From RGIG5612 sp045601405 (GTDB lineage: Bacteria > Bacillota > Clostridia > Lachnospirales > Lachnospiraceae), in contig JAZRZO010000083.1 in assembly GCA_045601405.1 (NCBI GenBank), forward strand, positions 14,246-78,245: a stretch of 64,000 nt of DNA, read 5' to 3'. Every line of letters begins with the position of its first letter. Within the stretch, counting starts at the first letter, position 1. Position numbers and translations under genes: made by a program. Below the pieces are notes generated by a model. That model did not search any database, had not been told where the DNA came from, and worked only from the letters and a program-made list of their open reading frames with translations. This document shows positions 7,051 through 15,876 of the stretch, piece by piece.

Positions 7051-8385
7051 TTATTTCCAGGTGGTACGGTTGATGAACATCGGCCGGGATTTTGAATACA
7101 TGATCTTCTGGCTCGTGTACAGCCCGTAATATCCTGAGAGCCGATAGCTTACAGCCGTTACTATCATATAAAGCGGCAGGCCTTTAAGTCCGAATAACTC
7201 TATACATATACAGATCGACGCTATCGGGCAGTTTGTCACACCGCAGAATACACCTGCCACCCCCAGTGCCGCGCCCGCGGCGGCCGGAAGCCCTATCAAC
7301 GGGGCGAACGCACAGCCAAACGTAGCGCCAATGAAGATCGTGGGTATTATCTCACCGCCTTTATAGCCGGCGCCCAAGGTAAGCGCGGTAAGCACCATCT
7401 TGGCTATGAACGCGTACCATAGAGCATTGCCTTCCATTGCGGCCACGATGCTCTCTATCCCCGCCCCGTTGAACTCACGGGTCCCAAGAGCGAGAGATAT
7501 CAGTACGACCAGCGCTCCGCCTGCCAGGATCCTGACAAACTGGTTCGGAATAAAGCGTATATACAGTTTTTCTGTTTTGCGAAGAACTATGCAGAAGATT
7601 ATACTGACCGCTGCGCAGACGATGCCAAAACCTGCAGCTTCTATACCAGAAAGCCAGTCAAACTCCGGAAACCCGATCACCGGATATCTTTCCGGAACAT
7701 ATCCGATCAGCTTCGCTGTCATTCCCGCAGTAAGCGCAGACGCTACACATGGCACGAGCGCGGAATAGTGCAATATCCCTATGCTCACAACCTCCATCGC
7801 AAAAACAGCAGCCGTAAGAGGCGTTCCGAACATCGCGGAAAAAGCCGCACTCATTCCGCAAAGAGTCATTACCGTTATTTCTCTCTTGTCAAGCCGAAGC
7901 GTTTTAGCGAACCATGTTCCTATGCTGCCGCCTATCTGAAGAGCCGCCCCTTCTCTGCCGGCGCTTCCTCCTAAAAAGTGGGTTATAGCTGTTCCAACAG
8001 TGATGAGAGGTGTCATCCTGAGCGACAGTTCCTCATTAGAAGAGATCGATTCCAGAACATTATTGGTGCCCTGCGACGAAGGTACCCTGAAAAGATGATA
8101 AAAGCATACTATCGCAAGACCGCCAACAGGCAACAGAAATAACAGCCAGCTGTTCGCTTCCCTGAGCCCCGTAAGATAGTTGATGAGCATGGCAAAGCCT
8201 GTTGCATATGCTCCTATCCCGAGTCCGAGTATGAGCGCAAACAAAAGATTTCTGAAAAAAGCAAAGATGTCATAGCTGACAGCCTTTACTCTTTCTTTGC
8301 TGAACTGATCCGTTTCGTCTTTCTCAGTGACCCGGAAGCGCTCCTTTTCCTCCATCGATCTGTCTTCATCATATCTGTTATCCAT
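7051..8385 (-). CDS. CLC-family anion channel/antiporter
   Basis: An integral membrane protein moving chloride or another anion. The 444 aa carry 10 or more membrane helices. The helix-F signature GGSAGREGA (about residue 142) keeps the gating glutamate. CGMSAAFSAMFGTPLTAAVFAMEV and the helix-N region GAGYKGGEIIP (about 342) are also clear. The usual GSGIP anion-site motif is replaced by GTNNV, so the ion selectivity may not be that of a classical chloride CLC. Fluoride-exporting CLC-F proteins are one alternative, but I see no fluoride riboswitch upstream. There are no C-terminal CBS domains. The first ATG has no SD and lies directly at the predicted transcription start. Confidence 0.88.
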   Translation of the reverse strand: MDNRYDEDRSMEEKERFRVTEKDETDQFSKERVKAVSYDIFAFFRNLLFALILGLGIGAYATGFAMLINYLTGLREANSWLLFLLPVGGLAIVCFYHLFRVPSSQGTNNVLESISSNEELSLRMTPLITVGTAITHFLGGSAGREGAALQIGGSIGTWFAKTLRLDKREITVMTLCGMSAAFSAMFGTPLTAAVFAMEVVSIGILHYSALVPCVASALTAGMTAKLIGYVPERYPVIGFPEFDWLSGIEAAGFGIVCAAVSIIFCIVLRKTEKLYIRFIPNQFVRILAGGALVVLISLALGTREFNGAGIESIVAAMEGNALWYAFIAKMVLTALTLGAGYKGGEIIPTIFIGATFGCAFAPLIGLPAAAGAALGVAGVFCGVTNCPIASICICIELFGLKGLPLYMIVTAVSYRLSGYYGLYTSQKIMYSKSRPMFINRTTWK

Positions 8386-8392
8386 TCGGAAA

Positions 8393-8422
8393 ATTATACC
8401 ACAAAAAGAAGGTGCAAGGCAA
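8393..8422 (-). promoter_or_regulatory. Promoter of clc, possibly giving a leaderless mRNA
   Basis: TTGCCT (8417-8422), 18-base spacer and consensus TATAAT (8393-8398). Seven bases separate the -10 box from the ATG at 8385, so the transcript would begin at or next to the start codon. Confidence 0.55.
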
Positions 8423-8429
8423 TCTCACT

Positions 8430-8503
8430 GTTCAGCCCGGACTATTTATCAGGCTGAACAAAATGCGCCTGCGGATGATCACACAGTTCACCCGTCAGGC
8501 ACA
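8430..8503 (-). terminator. Two hairpins downstream of the redox operon
   Basis: TGCGCCTG/CAGGCACA (8464-8471 with 8496-8503) and a perfect 8-bp GTTCAGCC/GGCTGAAC (8430-8437 with 8452-8459). The first is followed on the minus strand by TTTTG. They lie between the NuoF-like gene and the clc promoter and probably end the upstream transcript, although neither has a strong U tract. Confidence 0.45.
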
Positions 8504-8537
8504 TAAATGCTTAAAGTAAAAACCCGTCTGTTAAGAT

Positions 8538-9638
8538 CTAAAATCTGCCGACCTTTGTAAGCTTCTTCGGAAGTTTCGGCATCTTGCCTTCAACTATCAC
8601 GATCGCATCTTCATCACAGGCATCAACACAGTCGCCGCAGCTCTCGCACATATCCTGGTCTATCATGTGAATGAAATTCTTCTTACCTTCTATGGCCATT
8701 TCATCACACTCATCAATGCAGTCTGTGCAGCCTGTACACTTATCAGGCAGAATGACGTAAGTAGCACCCTTGCGGAAGCATACATCGGCAGGACATGCTT
8801 TCCTTTTGATATGGGCGTCAAATTCGGACGCGAACAGACCGATAGCGTCAATAAGCGGCTGAGGCATACTCTGCCCGTAGGGACAGTACGCTCCCGCCAT
8901 AATGAGTTCTCCCACTTCCTTTATAAGGTCAAGATCATTATTCTTTCCTTTTCCTGCTGTCATCTCCTCGCAGATAGTTTTAAACTGAAGCGTCCCCTCG
9001 CGGCACACAACGCATTTACCGCAGGATGCAGTCCAGGCCTCATTCATATGCTGAGCCATGAAGGAAACGATGCATGCATCCTTGGGAACAAGTGTAATAG
9101 AGCTGTAAAGCTCGTCTACGCCCACCTCCATCTCAGAGAGCTTTTCCGGAAGCACCATCCGGCCTCTTAAGCCGCCCACAATAACGGCCTTCGCGTCTTT
9201 TGCGTCTATCACTTCACTGAGTTTTGTGCCGACAGCTACCTCTTTAACCTCATTACCTACAGTGATGAATTTAGTGCCAAAGTCGTCCTTGCCGAGCCAA
9301 TATGCATTTTCGGGAAGGATAACGGCAATCTCTCTTTCCTCGTACTCAGCAACATAGCCGTCTATCATCATAGGACGCGGAAGCTTTCCCAAAAACTGTT
9401 GCTGGCAGGAGAACGGATTATCTCCTGTAAGCGTCTTTATTCCCGTTTTAGCCTCCCAGCCAAAACCGGGATCGGAAATATCCTCAGGAAGCAGCACCAT
9501 ACATTGATCGGCACCGTTCATCTCAGCGAATTTTTCCACACCCGCCTTAACCTCCTGCGGATATGTCGAGACAATATATGCCGCGTTTTTTGAATAACAG
9601 TCATCCTTTACGAGACTTAAAACAACAAGCTTATTCAT
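8538..9638 (-). CDS. NuoF-like iron-sulfur protein with C-terminal ferredoxin domain
   Basis: A 366-aa relative of the NADH-binding 51-kDa subunit (NuoF/HoxF/HydB type). It keeps the 4Fe-4S motif SCGKCVVCREGT with a later Cys in GAYCPYG (about 200-255). It ends in two ferredoxin clusters: CTGCTDCIDEC near 301 and CESCGDCVDAC near 329. The first 130 residues do not show the glycine-rich FMN/NADH-binding signatures of true NuoF, so it probably carries electrons rather than oxidising NADH. It starts one base from the end of the 719-aa flavoprotein (8538-9638, then 9638-11797), so the two are surely co-expressed and likely form one complex. The partner acceptor is probably the flavoprotein encoded upstream (inference). 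Confidence 0.82.
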   Translation of the reverse strand: MNKLVVLSLVKDDCYSKNAAYIVSTYPQEVKAGVEKFAEMNGADQCMVLLPEDISDPGFGWEAKTGIKTLTGDNPFSCQQQFLGKLPRPMMIDGYVAEYEEREIAVILPENAYWLGKDDFGTKFITVGNEVKEVAVGTKLSEVIDAKDAKAVIVGGLRGRMVLPEKLSEMEVGVDELYSSITLVPKDACIVSFMAQHMNEAWTASCGKCVVCREGTLQFKTICEEMTAGKGKNNDLDLIKEVGELIMAGAYCPYGQSMPQPLIDAIGLFASEFDAHIKRKACPADVCFRKGATYVILPDKCTGCTDCIDECDEMAIEGKKNFIHMIDQDMCESCGDCVDACDEDAIVIVEGKMPKLPKKLTKVGRF

Positions 9639-11797
9639 TACTGCTCACCCCCTTTCAGAACTGCGGGTTCCGCCGCTTCGCCCGTATAGTCATTCCAGAA
9701 CTTCTGCGGAGCGATCTGAAGCCTCAGATCACACTGCAGGCATCTGTCGGTTTCACATGAAGCCTGGTCACAGGTAAAACCGTCTGTTATAGGCGCGAAA
9801 TCCGCTTTTCTTTCAGCCGCGTCGCGCTCTGCCATCTCACGTCTTTCGATATCGCCGAAGCCTTCTATGCGGCCGACCCAGGGTGATGCTTTTCTCACGG
9901 CGAGGCACTCATCGATCATTCCGTCTCCGCCAAGATACCTATCCATTATTTCCGCAACATCTCTTCCGCCTGCGATAGCATCTATAAGGAACCTCGTTCC
10001 GGTTATAACGTCTCCGGCCGTAAATACGCCATCAACGCTGGTCTTGTATCCGCTCTTCCCTGTCGCGGGATCTATCGGATACCCGAATTCGTTCAGTTCA
10101 AGACCGAATTCGTCGGTAAGGCCCGTTACCTGCCCTGCCGCAAATACTATGCTGTCACACGGAATGGTATAAGTGCTGTCCGGAACAGGGTCTTCAACCA
10201 GCGCCCTTGTTTCCGGGTCAAAGTGAAAGCTGTTTATCTTATGAACCTGAAGACCTGTTACCTTTCCGCCGTCTCCCAGGATAGCTTCGTTTGAATGAGA
10301 ATCGAAAAGAGCTGCCCCCTCTTCAAGAGCCGCGTCCCTTTCCTCCGGTGATGCCTGGGAAGCGTCTTTCTCAAGACATACCACATTCACTGCCTTCCCC
10401 ATTCTGATACATGTTCCCGCAACGTCGAAGGCAACATTTCCTCCGCCGATGATATTAACCGTATCGCCTAAATCTATTTCTTTATTGAGTCTCTGTGCCT
10501 GGAGGATCTCAAGAGCTGAATAAACCTGAGGCAGATCCGCCCCCGGAAGATACCCCAGCTTCTTGCCAACGCTCGTTCCTATGGCAACCAGGACAGCGTC
10601 AAAGTCGTTTTTAACCTCGTTTATGCTGTTTACAGGATGGTCGCATTCAATTTTAACGCCGCTGTCTTCGATAATCTTTATCTCGTCAAGGACAGCCTGT
10701 GTCGGAATACGGTATTCCGGCATTCCGCTGGTCATATGACCCCCCGGTATATTTTTGGATTCAAATACCGTTACGTCATGCCCTTTCTTGTTGAGATAGT
10801 AGCCGGCTGTAAGACCTGCTGCGCCACCTCCGATGACAGCAACCTTCTTTCCGCTTCTGTCCGCAACCTTAAGATACTGTTCTTTCCAGCTCTGAGTCTC
10901 ATCGTGCTCAGCGGCATATCTCTTGATATTCCTTATGGATACCGCGCCGTTAAGATCTCTTCTCTTACAACCTTCATTCTCACAGCGGTTGTTGCATACA
11001 AGACCAAGCGCATGCGGGAACGGAACCTTTTCGCGGATAATACCGACTGCCTTATCGCAATCGCCTTCGTTAACAGCCCTGAGATAGGCCGGGATATCAA
11101 TATGCGCCGGACATTCAGCCTGACACGGCACAAGAGCAACATCCCTCGGAAGATCCTCCCTGAATACTCCAACCTTATCACGGATAGATCCGGTAGGACA
11201 AACCTCAACACAGGCACCGCAGAAACGGCACTCCGCTTCCTTGAGCGTACTTCCGTCTATCACCACCTGCATCCTTCCGTCCACCTTCGCGAATTTAAGA
11301 GCTGATACGCCTCTCAGATCTCCGCAGGCCCTTACGCATCTGCCGCAAAGGATGCATCTGTACATCTCATGAAGCATGAGAGGATTGGTCTCATCCGCCG
11401 CAACACGTATCTTTATCTCTCTGAGTTCACGTCCGGTATCTCCTATGTACTGGGAGATAGATGCCAGCTGGCATTTTCCGTACTTGGGACATCCGGTACA
11501 TTCGCTCGGATGAGTCTTGAACATAAAGTCGCAGGAAAGCTTGCGGATCTTCTCCGCAAGCTCTCCCTTGGTTGAAACGACCATTCCTTCTTTAACTTTT
11601 TCGGAGCAGGATGTAACCACCCCCTCAACTCCTTCGACTTCAACAACGCAAAGCCTGCAGCCGCCGTTCGGACTAAGATCTTCGTGGTAGCACAGGTGCG
11701 GGATATATATCCCGTTTTCCAGTGCCGCCTCAAGTATGCTTTTGTTTTCGTCCGCTGTTACCTGGCGGCCATCAATAGTTAACTTGATTTCAGCCAT
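9638..11797 (-). CDS. Multi-domain Fe-S flavoprotein: NuoG/hydrogenase-type N-terminus fused to GltD-type NAD(P)H oxidoreductase
   Basis: 719 aa. The N-terminal 2Fe-2S ferredoxin-like domain (Cys in CYHED, GGCRLC, TSC; about 37-65) is followed by a NuoG-type His-Cys cluster (HPSECTGCPKYGKC) and two 4Fe-4S motifs (CILCGRCVRAC, CRFCGACVEVCP). From about residue 230 it is a glutamate-synthase small-subunit type oxidoreductase, with FAD fingerprint GGGAAGLTAGYYL (about 322) and NAD(P) fingerprint IGGGNVAFD (about 447). Extra cysteines lie in the last 40 residues (CETDRCLQCDL). Such proteins pass electrons between NAD(P)H and Fe-S partners. It is transcribed between the flavoprotein pseudogene (12 bases away) and the NuoF-like gene. 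The electron acceptor is not shown by sequence. Confidence 0.87.
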   Translation of the reverse strand: MAEIKLTIDGRQVTADENKSILEAALENGIYIPHLCYHEDLSPNGGCRLCVVEVEGVEGVVTSCSEKVKEGMVVSTKGELAEKIRKLSCDFMFKTHPSECTGCPKYGKCQLASISQYIGDTGRELREIKIRVAADETNPLMLHEMYRCILCGRCVRACGDLRGVSALKFAKVDGRMQVVIDGSTLKEAECRFCGACVEVCPTGSIRDKVGVFREDLPRDVALVPCQAECPAHIDIPAYLRAVNEGDCDKAVGIIREKVPFPHALGLVCNNRCENEGCKRRDLNGAVSIRNIKRYAAEHDETQSWKEQYLKVADRSGKKVAVIGGGAAGLTAGYYLNKKGHDVTVFESKNIPGGHMTSGMPEYRIPTQAVLDEIKIIEDSGVKIECDHPVNSINEVKNDFDAVLVAIGTSVGKKLGYLPGADLPQVYSALEILQAQRLNKEIDLGDTVNIIGGGNVAFDVAGTCIRMGKAVNVVCLEKDASQASPEERDAALEEGAALFDSHSNEAILGDGGKVTGLQVHKINSFHFDPETRALVEDPVPDSTYTIPCDSIVFAAGQVTGLTDEFGLELNEFGYPIDPATGKSGYKTSVDGVFTAGDVITGTRFLIDAIAGGRDVAEIMDRYLGGDGMIDECLAVRKASPWVGRIEGFGDIERREMAERDAAERKADFAPITDGFTCDQASCETDRCLQCDLRLQIAPQKFWNDYTGEAAEPAVLKGGEQ

Positions 11798-11808
11798 AGT
11801 TTTTCCCC

Positions 11809-13262
11809 TTAATTTTCTTCACAATATTCAGCTACGCCCTGACCGGCAAACCTTCCTGTGTTTACGCAGTAGCCCATGGTGTTGCCGGGAAGCAAGAACA
11901 TGTAGCTGCCTCCGTAGATAGTACAGGTGTCTGTACCTGCCGCGTAAAAGCCCGGTATAACATTCCTGTCGTCATCAAGGACCTCGCAGTTTTCGTTGAC
12001 ATTGATGCCGCCTAATGTTCCGTATCACGACGGGCGAAAAAGCCCTGCATAGAACAGCCCCTTCCTGATGGGCTTCATATACTTGGACGGTTTGTAGAAC
12101 TGCGTATCCTGACTCTCGCACATATCGTTGTATTCTTCAACAGTCTCAAGGAACCTGTCAACATCAATACCGCATTTTTCCGCAAGTTCTTCCAGCGTGT
12201 CGGCGATAACAACATCCGGGTTTGTCGGATCATTCACTATATCTTCGCATGCTTGTTCAAAATCGTCAATATTATCAACGTAATGAACAAAATTTACTAC
12301 ATCAAGACCCTTCTTTTTATATGTCTTGATAATGCTGCTGTCTATAATGGAAAAACCGATGGCACCTTTTTGTATCTGTATCGCGTTGCCCGTAAATGTT
12401 GTATTCTGCATCTGCTCCTCGTTAATAAAGCGTTTGCCCTGCACATTAACAAGAAGGTTGGGCTGCATAAATACTATCAGGACACTCTGCACACCCATGT
12501 CGGAGCTGGGCAGGATATAGATCTTCTCAACTGTCATATCCGTTGTAGCAGCTCCTGCTTCGATCGCCATCTTTATACCCTCGCCCTTAAGCCCCGGTAT
12601 AACGATGTTAAAAAGATCCTCTCCGAAGGTGTAGCCCATGCGCTCCTTCATATATTCCGGAGAATCGCCTGCGCCGCCTGTCGCAACCACAACGGCCCTG
12701 CAGTCAACATGGATCTCCCCGCCTTCTTTATCTGTAGCGTCCACTCCGCATATCCTGCCTTCGGCGTCTCTTAATATCTTTTTAGCAGGTGTTTCATAAT
12801 AAAACTCCGCGCCGTTTTCTTGTGCCGCTTCAAGTATTGCTTTATTCATTAAAGCTCCGCCGTTACGGCCGATCCCGCCGTTGACAGCTACTATATGCCA
12901 GGTTGCCTCGCTCTTCAGGAAATATTTATATGCTCCCGCAAACTCAACGCCGAGGCCTTCAAGCCAGGCTATGGTATCCGCGGATGCCTCAAAATATTTT
13001 TTACCATATTGGCTTCCACGCGCCAGTGCGTGTACTCCATGAACATCTTAAATGCTCTTTCAACGTCGATATCAACCATTTAATCCTGCTGATATCTTGT
13101 ACCTATCCCTAACGGTCCCATGCCCATATTTGCCGCTCCGCCTGAAACATTCTGTTTTTCAAAGGCTACCGCCTTAAAACCTGCTTCAGACGCTTCTACA
13201 GCCGCTGCCAGCCCGGCAGGACCTGTTCCTATCACAACAACATCTGCCTGTATATTTTTCAT
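11809..13262 (-). pseudogene. Broken FAD-binding fumarate-reductase-type flavoprotein
   Basis: Conceptually about 484 residues of the flavocytochrome c / fumarate or urocanate reductase FAD family: VVVIGTGPAGLAAAVEA at the N-terminus, TWHIVAVNGGIGRNGGALMNKAI, VVVATGGAGDS, and a C-terminal YGTLGGIN with a GSYMFLLPGNTMG tail. Three lesions interrupt it: an in-frame TAA at 13080-13082, a one-base shortening of the A tract at 12997-13002 (six A where seven keep the frame), and an in-frame TGA at 12025-12027 just before YGTLGG. The start at 13262 (MKNIQADVV) has GGAG upstream. The rest is well conserved, so inactivation is recent or the sequence contains errors. Family enzymes reduce unsaturated carboxylates; the substrate here is unknown. 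Confidence 0.85.
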
Positions 13263-13294
13263 GCCCGGAACATCTCCATTAACAATGCTGTGAA

Positions 13295-15115
13295 TCACCT
13301 GTAGTCATATCCGTCATCTGTAAACTGCATTCCGAGCTTTTCAAACTGCTCGTTGATCTTCGGAGGCACAAAGGGAACCTGTATCCAGGAATCGTATTTT
13401 CCTCCGGTATGTATGATGTGTCTGCCATGATTATCAACATCCCAGCTGAGCGGTTCGAACCAGCCTTCCCTGATATAGTTGCCGGCTATCTGGATGCGCA
13501 GCTTCTGCCCCTTGTGCCAGATACGGCTTGAAGGAACGATAGCGATATCAACCGGAACCACTTCTCCCGGCGAAAGCTTTAATTCCCTCAGCTGAGCCTG
13601 TACAGGCCAGTATTTCTTTGACTTCTTTTCGTCAAGTTCGCGGCGTGAAACTCTCATCTTGCCCCATGCGCCCGGATGCGGCTCGTTAAGTGTAAGCCAC
13701 GGGATCCAGTTACCCCGGCTGTCCGCTTTTTGGACATTAACGAACATATCCATATCATCGTGGCCGTCCGCCTCAACCCAGAGCCTTAACCACATATAGC
13801 CGGTAAGCTCAACGTCCTCATTGAATGACATATCGAACTCCACTCTGTCGATATATCCGTCTTCTTTTGTCTCTGCGTTATACGACACAGAAGACTCAAC
13901 GCTAACGGACTCATCATGCATAGTCAGGTTATCCGGATCAGACGCGTCAAGATAATATTTCCTGTATTGTGTACGCCTTAACGGGAATTCATTCTCCGGT
14001 CTCCTTACCGCGAAGTCATGATCCATTGCGTCCATTACGTCCAGTCTTACCTTCGGAGTCATCTCCCATCCATTATGAATATCCTTAAGATATCTGTCGT
14101 AGAAGCGCTTAAGATCTTCTATATTTTCCGGTGAATATGTGTCCGGCCATTCAAAATCCCTGTGGGCACGGAGCCACTTCATCCTGGATTTGCACGCAAC
14201 ATATGCCCTCATGGAACCCGGAAGGTGGAAGTGCGACCAGCCTGCGGTCTGATATACCGGTATCCTTACCTTGCTGAAATCAGCAACCTTGTCATTCCAG
14301 TATCCGTTCCTGAACGGATATTTGCGCGCCATCGCAACCTGGTCATCAACACCGCCAGGGCCTGTAACCTGCGCCGCGATAAATTCGTTAAATGAGAGAG
14401 CCGGTATACCGCCTTCATAAAGTGAATCGGCAAAAAGGTCTGTTGTACACTCCCACGGAGCTATACACGCAAGGTGAGGCGGGCACTCTGCAGCTATTCC
14501 CCACTGATGCATCGCAACACCTGAGTTTCCGCTCATACCTACCTTTCCGTTGCACCATTCCTGCTGCGCCAGCCACTCAACAAAGTCGTATCCGTCTTCC
14601 CTGTCCTGATGCGTGAACATATGAACATTGCCTTCTGAATGTCCCGCTCCGCGCACATCAACATTCGCTACAGCATATCCCTGGTAGCACCAGTAAGCCG
14701 GATCCACAGACTCAAACTTTGCCAGCTTTGAAACAGTGTTTGGAGGCACTCCCATGATCTGCCACTCACTCATTCCGTCTCCCGGCCTCTTGCCGAACCA
14801 GCTCCAGGAAACGATAGCCGGTATCTTCTCTGTAAGGTTTTTCGGAAGAAAGATGTCTGTATAGATCTTGCATCCGTCCCTTAACACCACCTCAACATCC
14901 TGGTGGCATATGACTCCCGGCGCTGCCTCATAGGTTCTCTGGTTGAATGCAGGACAGAACCCCTGCCCCATTCTTGCCATAGGATCTTCCGATTGCGCCA
15001 GGTCGATCTCTTCCTGGTCTGCCACCGGCTTCCTTGCCACCCTGTAGATAGCTTCGATCTCTTCACCCTGAAAAACTTCTTTCAATGTGAAAAATTGTCC
15101 GCTATTTTCAGCCAT
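13295..15115 (-). CDS. CocE/NonD family (X-Pro dipeptidyl-peptidase-like) hydrolase
   Basis: An alpha/beta-hydrolase of the S15/CocE group, which cleaves esters or amides, sometimes X-Pro peptides. The start at 15115 (MAENSGQFF, 606 aa) is favoured over 15142 because AAAGGAG lies just before it. An N-terminal hydrolase core holds the nucleophile elbow GMSGNSGVAMHQW (about residue 195), VRGAGHSEG and the acid/base region AGWSHFHLPG. The C-terminal jelly-roll domain (about 380-600) is typical of the family. No signal peptide is seen, so it is probably cytoplasmic. It is the first gene of the redox operon, about 70 bases from the promoter at 15184-15212. It may release the acid reduced by the downstream flavoprotein (inference). 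Confidence 0.85.
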   Translation of the reverse strand: MAENSGQFFTLKEVFQGEEIEAIYRVARKPVADQEEIDLAQSEDPMARMGQGFCPAFNQRTYEAAPGVICHQDVEVVLRDGCKIYTDIFLPKNLTEKIPAIVSWSWFGKRPGDGMSEWQIMGVPPNTVSKLAKFESVDPAYWCYQGYAVANVDVRGAGHSEGNVHMFTHQDREDGYDFVEWLAQQEWCNGKVGMSGNSGVAMHQWGIAAECPPHLACIAPWECTTDLFADSLYEGGIPALSFNEFIAAQVTGPGGVDDQVAMARKYPFRNGYWNDKVADFSKVRIPVYQTAGWSHFHLPGSMRAYVACKSRMKWLRAHRDFEWPDTYSPENIEDLKRFYDRYLKDIHNGWEMTPKVRLDVMDAMDHDFAVRRPENEFPLRRTQYRKYYLDASDPDNLTMHDESVSVESSVSYNAETKEDGYIDRVEFDMSFNEDVELTGYMWLRLWVEADGHDDMDMFVNVQKADSRGNWIPWLTLNEPHPGAWGKMRVSRRELDEKKSKKYWPVQAQLRELKLSPGEVVPVDIAIVPSSRIWHKGQKLRIQIAGNYIREGWFEPLSWDVDNHGRHIIHTGGKYDSWIQVPFVPPKINEQFEKLGMQFTDDGYDYR

Positions 15116-15183
15116 TTTTTTCTCCTTTTCAAAATATTTCATCTTGTTTATCAGCTGTTATGCTGTTTTATTCTGCTTCTTAG

Positions 15184-15212
15184 ATTATAAAAAAAGCACC
15201 CGTTATTTTCAA
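15184..15212 (-). promoter_or_regulatory. Strong promoter of the hydrolase/redox operon, overlapping the carD terminator
   Basis: TTGAAA (15207-15212), exactly 17 bases, then consensus TATAAT (15184-15189). The spacer is made of the terminator stem and its T tract. Confidence 0.7.
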
Positions 15213-15219
15213 CGGACAC
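15189..15219 (-). terminator. Intrinsic terminator of carD
   Basis: On the minus strand GTGTCCGTT, loop, AACGGGTGC (15196-15219), followed by a seven-base T tract. It lies about 30 bases past the carD stop. The same bases supply most of the next promoter. Confidence 0.75.
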
Positions 15220-15248
15220 TTTGTTTACATTTGTTGGTTTAAAGTTTT

Positions 15249-15749
15249 CTATTTCTCAAGATCATATTCTTTGATCTTCTCTTTCACCTGGTTCTTTTCT
15301 ATTCCGAGGGCTATGGCCAGTTCGCCGAATAATTTATCCTCTGCCATGCTGAAATACCGCTCATCGCTCGCCGTTACTTTTTTGCCTTCGGCCAGACGTA
15401 TCTTTTTTCGTATATGGATGGTTTTGAGCACGCTCACAAACTCCCTGCAGTCGCAGGTCTTCATTGTCTGTTTGTAGCATTCCTCCCTCTTTTTCTCATC
15501 AGTAATAACAAGAACTTTTATGCTGGGGATCTCTCTGAGGATCTTTTGTGCTTCCTTTTTAGATATGACAGGTCTCATTACCACCTTGTCATTATCACAG
15601 GGTGTAAATATCCGGCTTTTGCTGGAATAATATGGCAGCAGTGTGTAGTAGTCTTTGTCCTCGGCTCCTGTAAGGTCAGGCGCTCCTATCTTTTCCACTC
15701 TACACACGCCAACATTGCCGTAGACCACCAGGTCTCCTACCTGAAACAC
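15249..15749 (-). CDS. CarD family transcriptional regulator
   Basis: CarD/CdnL proteins bind RNA polymerase beta and stabilise open promoter complexes. The 166 aa start with the RNAP-interaction Tudor-like domain (MFQVGDLVVYGNVGVCRVEKI, then DYYTLLPYY) and end in a helical DNA-binding domain (about 75-166). The start is GTG at 15749 with GGGAGG five bases upstream. A promoter at 15788-15815 and terminator at 15189-15219 make it a single-gene unit. Confidence 0.9.
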   Translation of the reverse strand: MFQVGDLVVYGNVGVCRVEKIGAPDLTGAEDKDYYTLLPYYSSKSRIFTPCDNDKVVMRPVISKKEAQKILREIPSIKVLVITDEKKREECYKQTMKTCDCREFVSVLKTIHIRKKIRLAEGKKVTASDERYFSMAEDKLFGELAIALGIEKNQVKEKIKEYDLEK

Positions 15750-15787
15750 GTAATCCTCCCTTTCTTTTTTAATTCCCTTTTAGAGTT

Positions 15788-15815
15788 ATTTTATCACAAT
15801 CAGGGTAAATTGTAA
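15788..15815 (-). promoter_or_regulatory. Promoter of carD
   Basis: TTACAA (15810-15815), 16-base spacer, TAAAAT (15788-15793). Shifting one base gives CTTACA with 17. Confidence 0.55.
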
Positions 15816-15876
15816 GTGTTTTTTATGCCTTTTTGGGCTTTTTAGACACGGCCGGGCTTCACTGCCCCGAGCAGTT

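Noticed and set aside
8386..8540. Fluoride riboswitch upstream of the CLC gene
   Set aside because: Two hairpins are present, but the conserved crcB-motif sequences do not match in order or spacing.
12025..12027. TGA in the flavoprotein as a selenocysteine codon
   Set aside because: The same gene has a TAA and a frameshift, the position is not a known redox Sec/Cys site in this family, and no SECIS-like hairpin was evident downstream.
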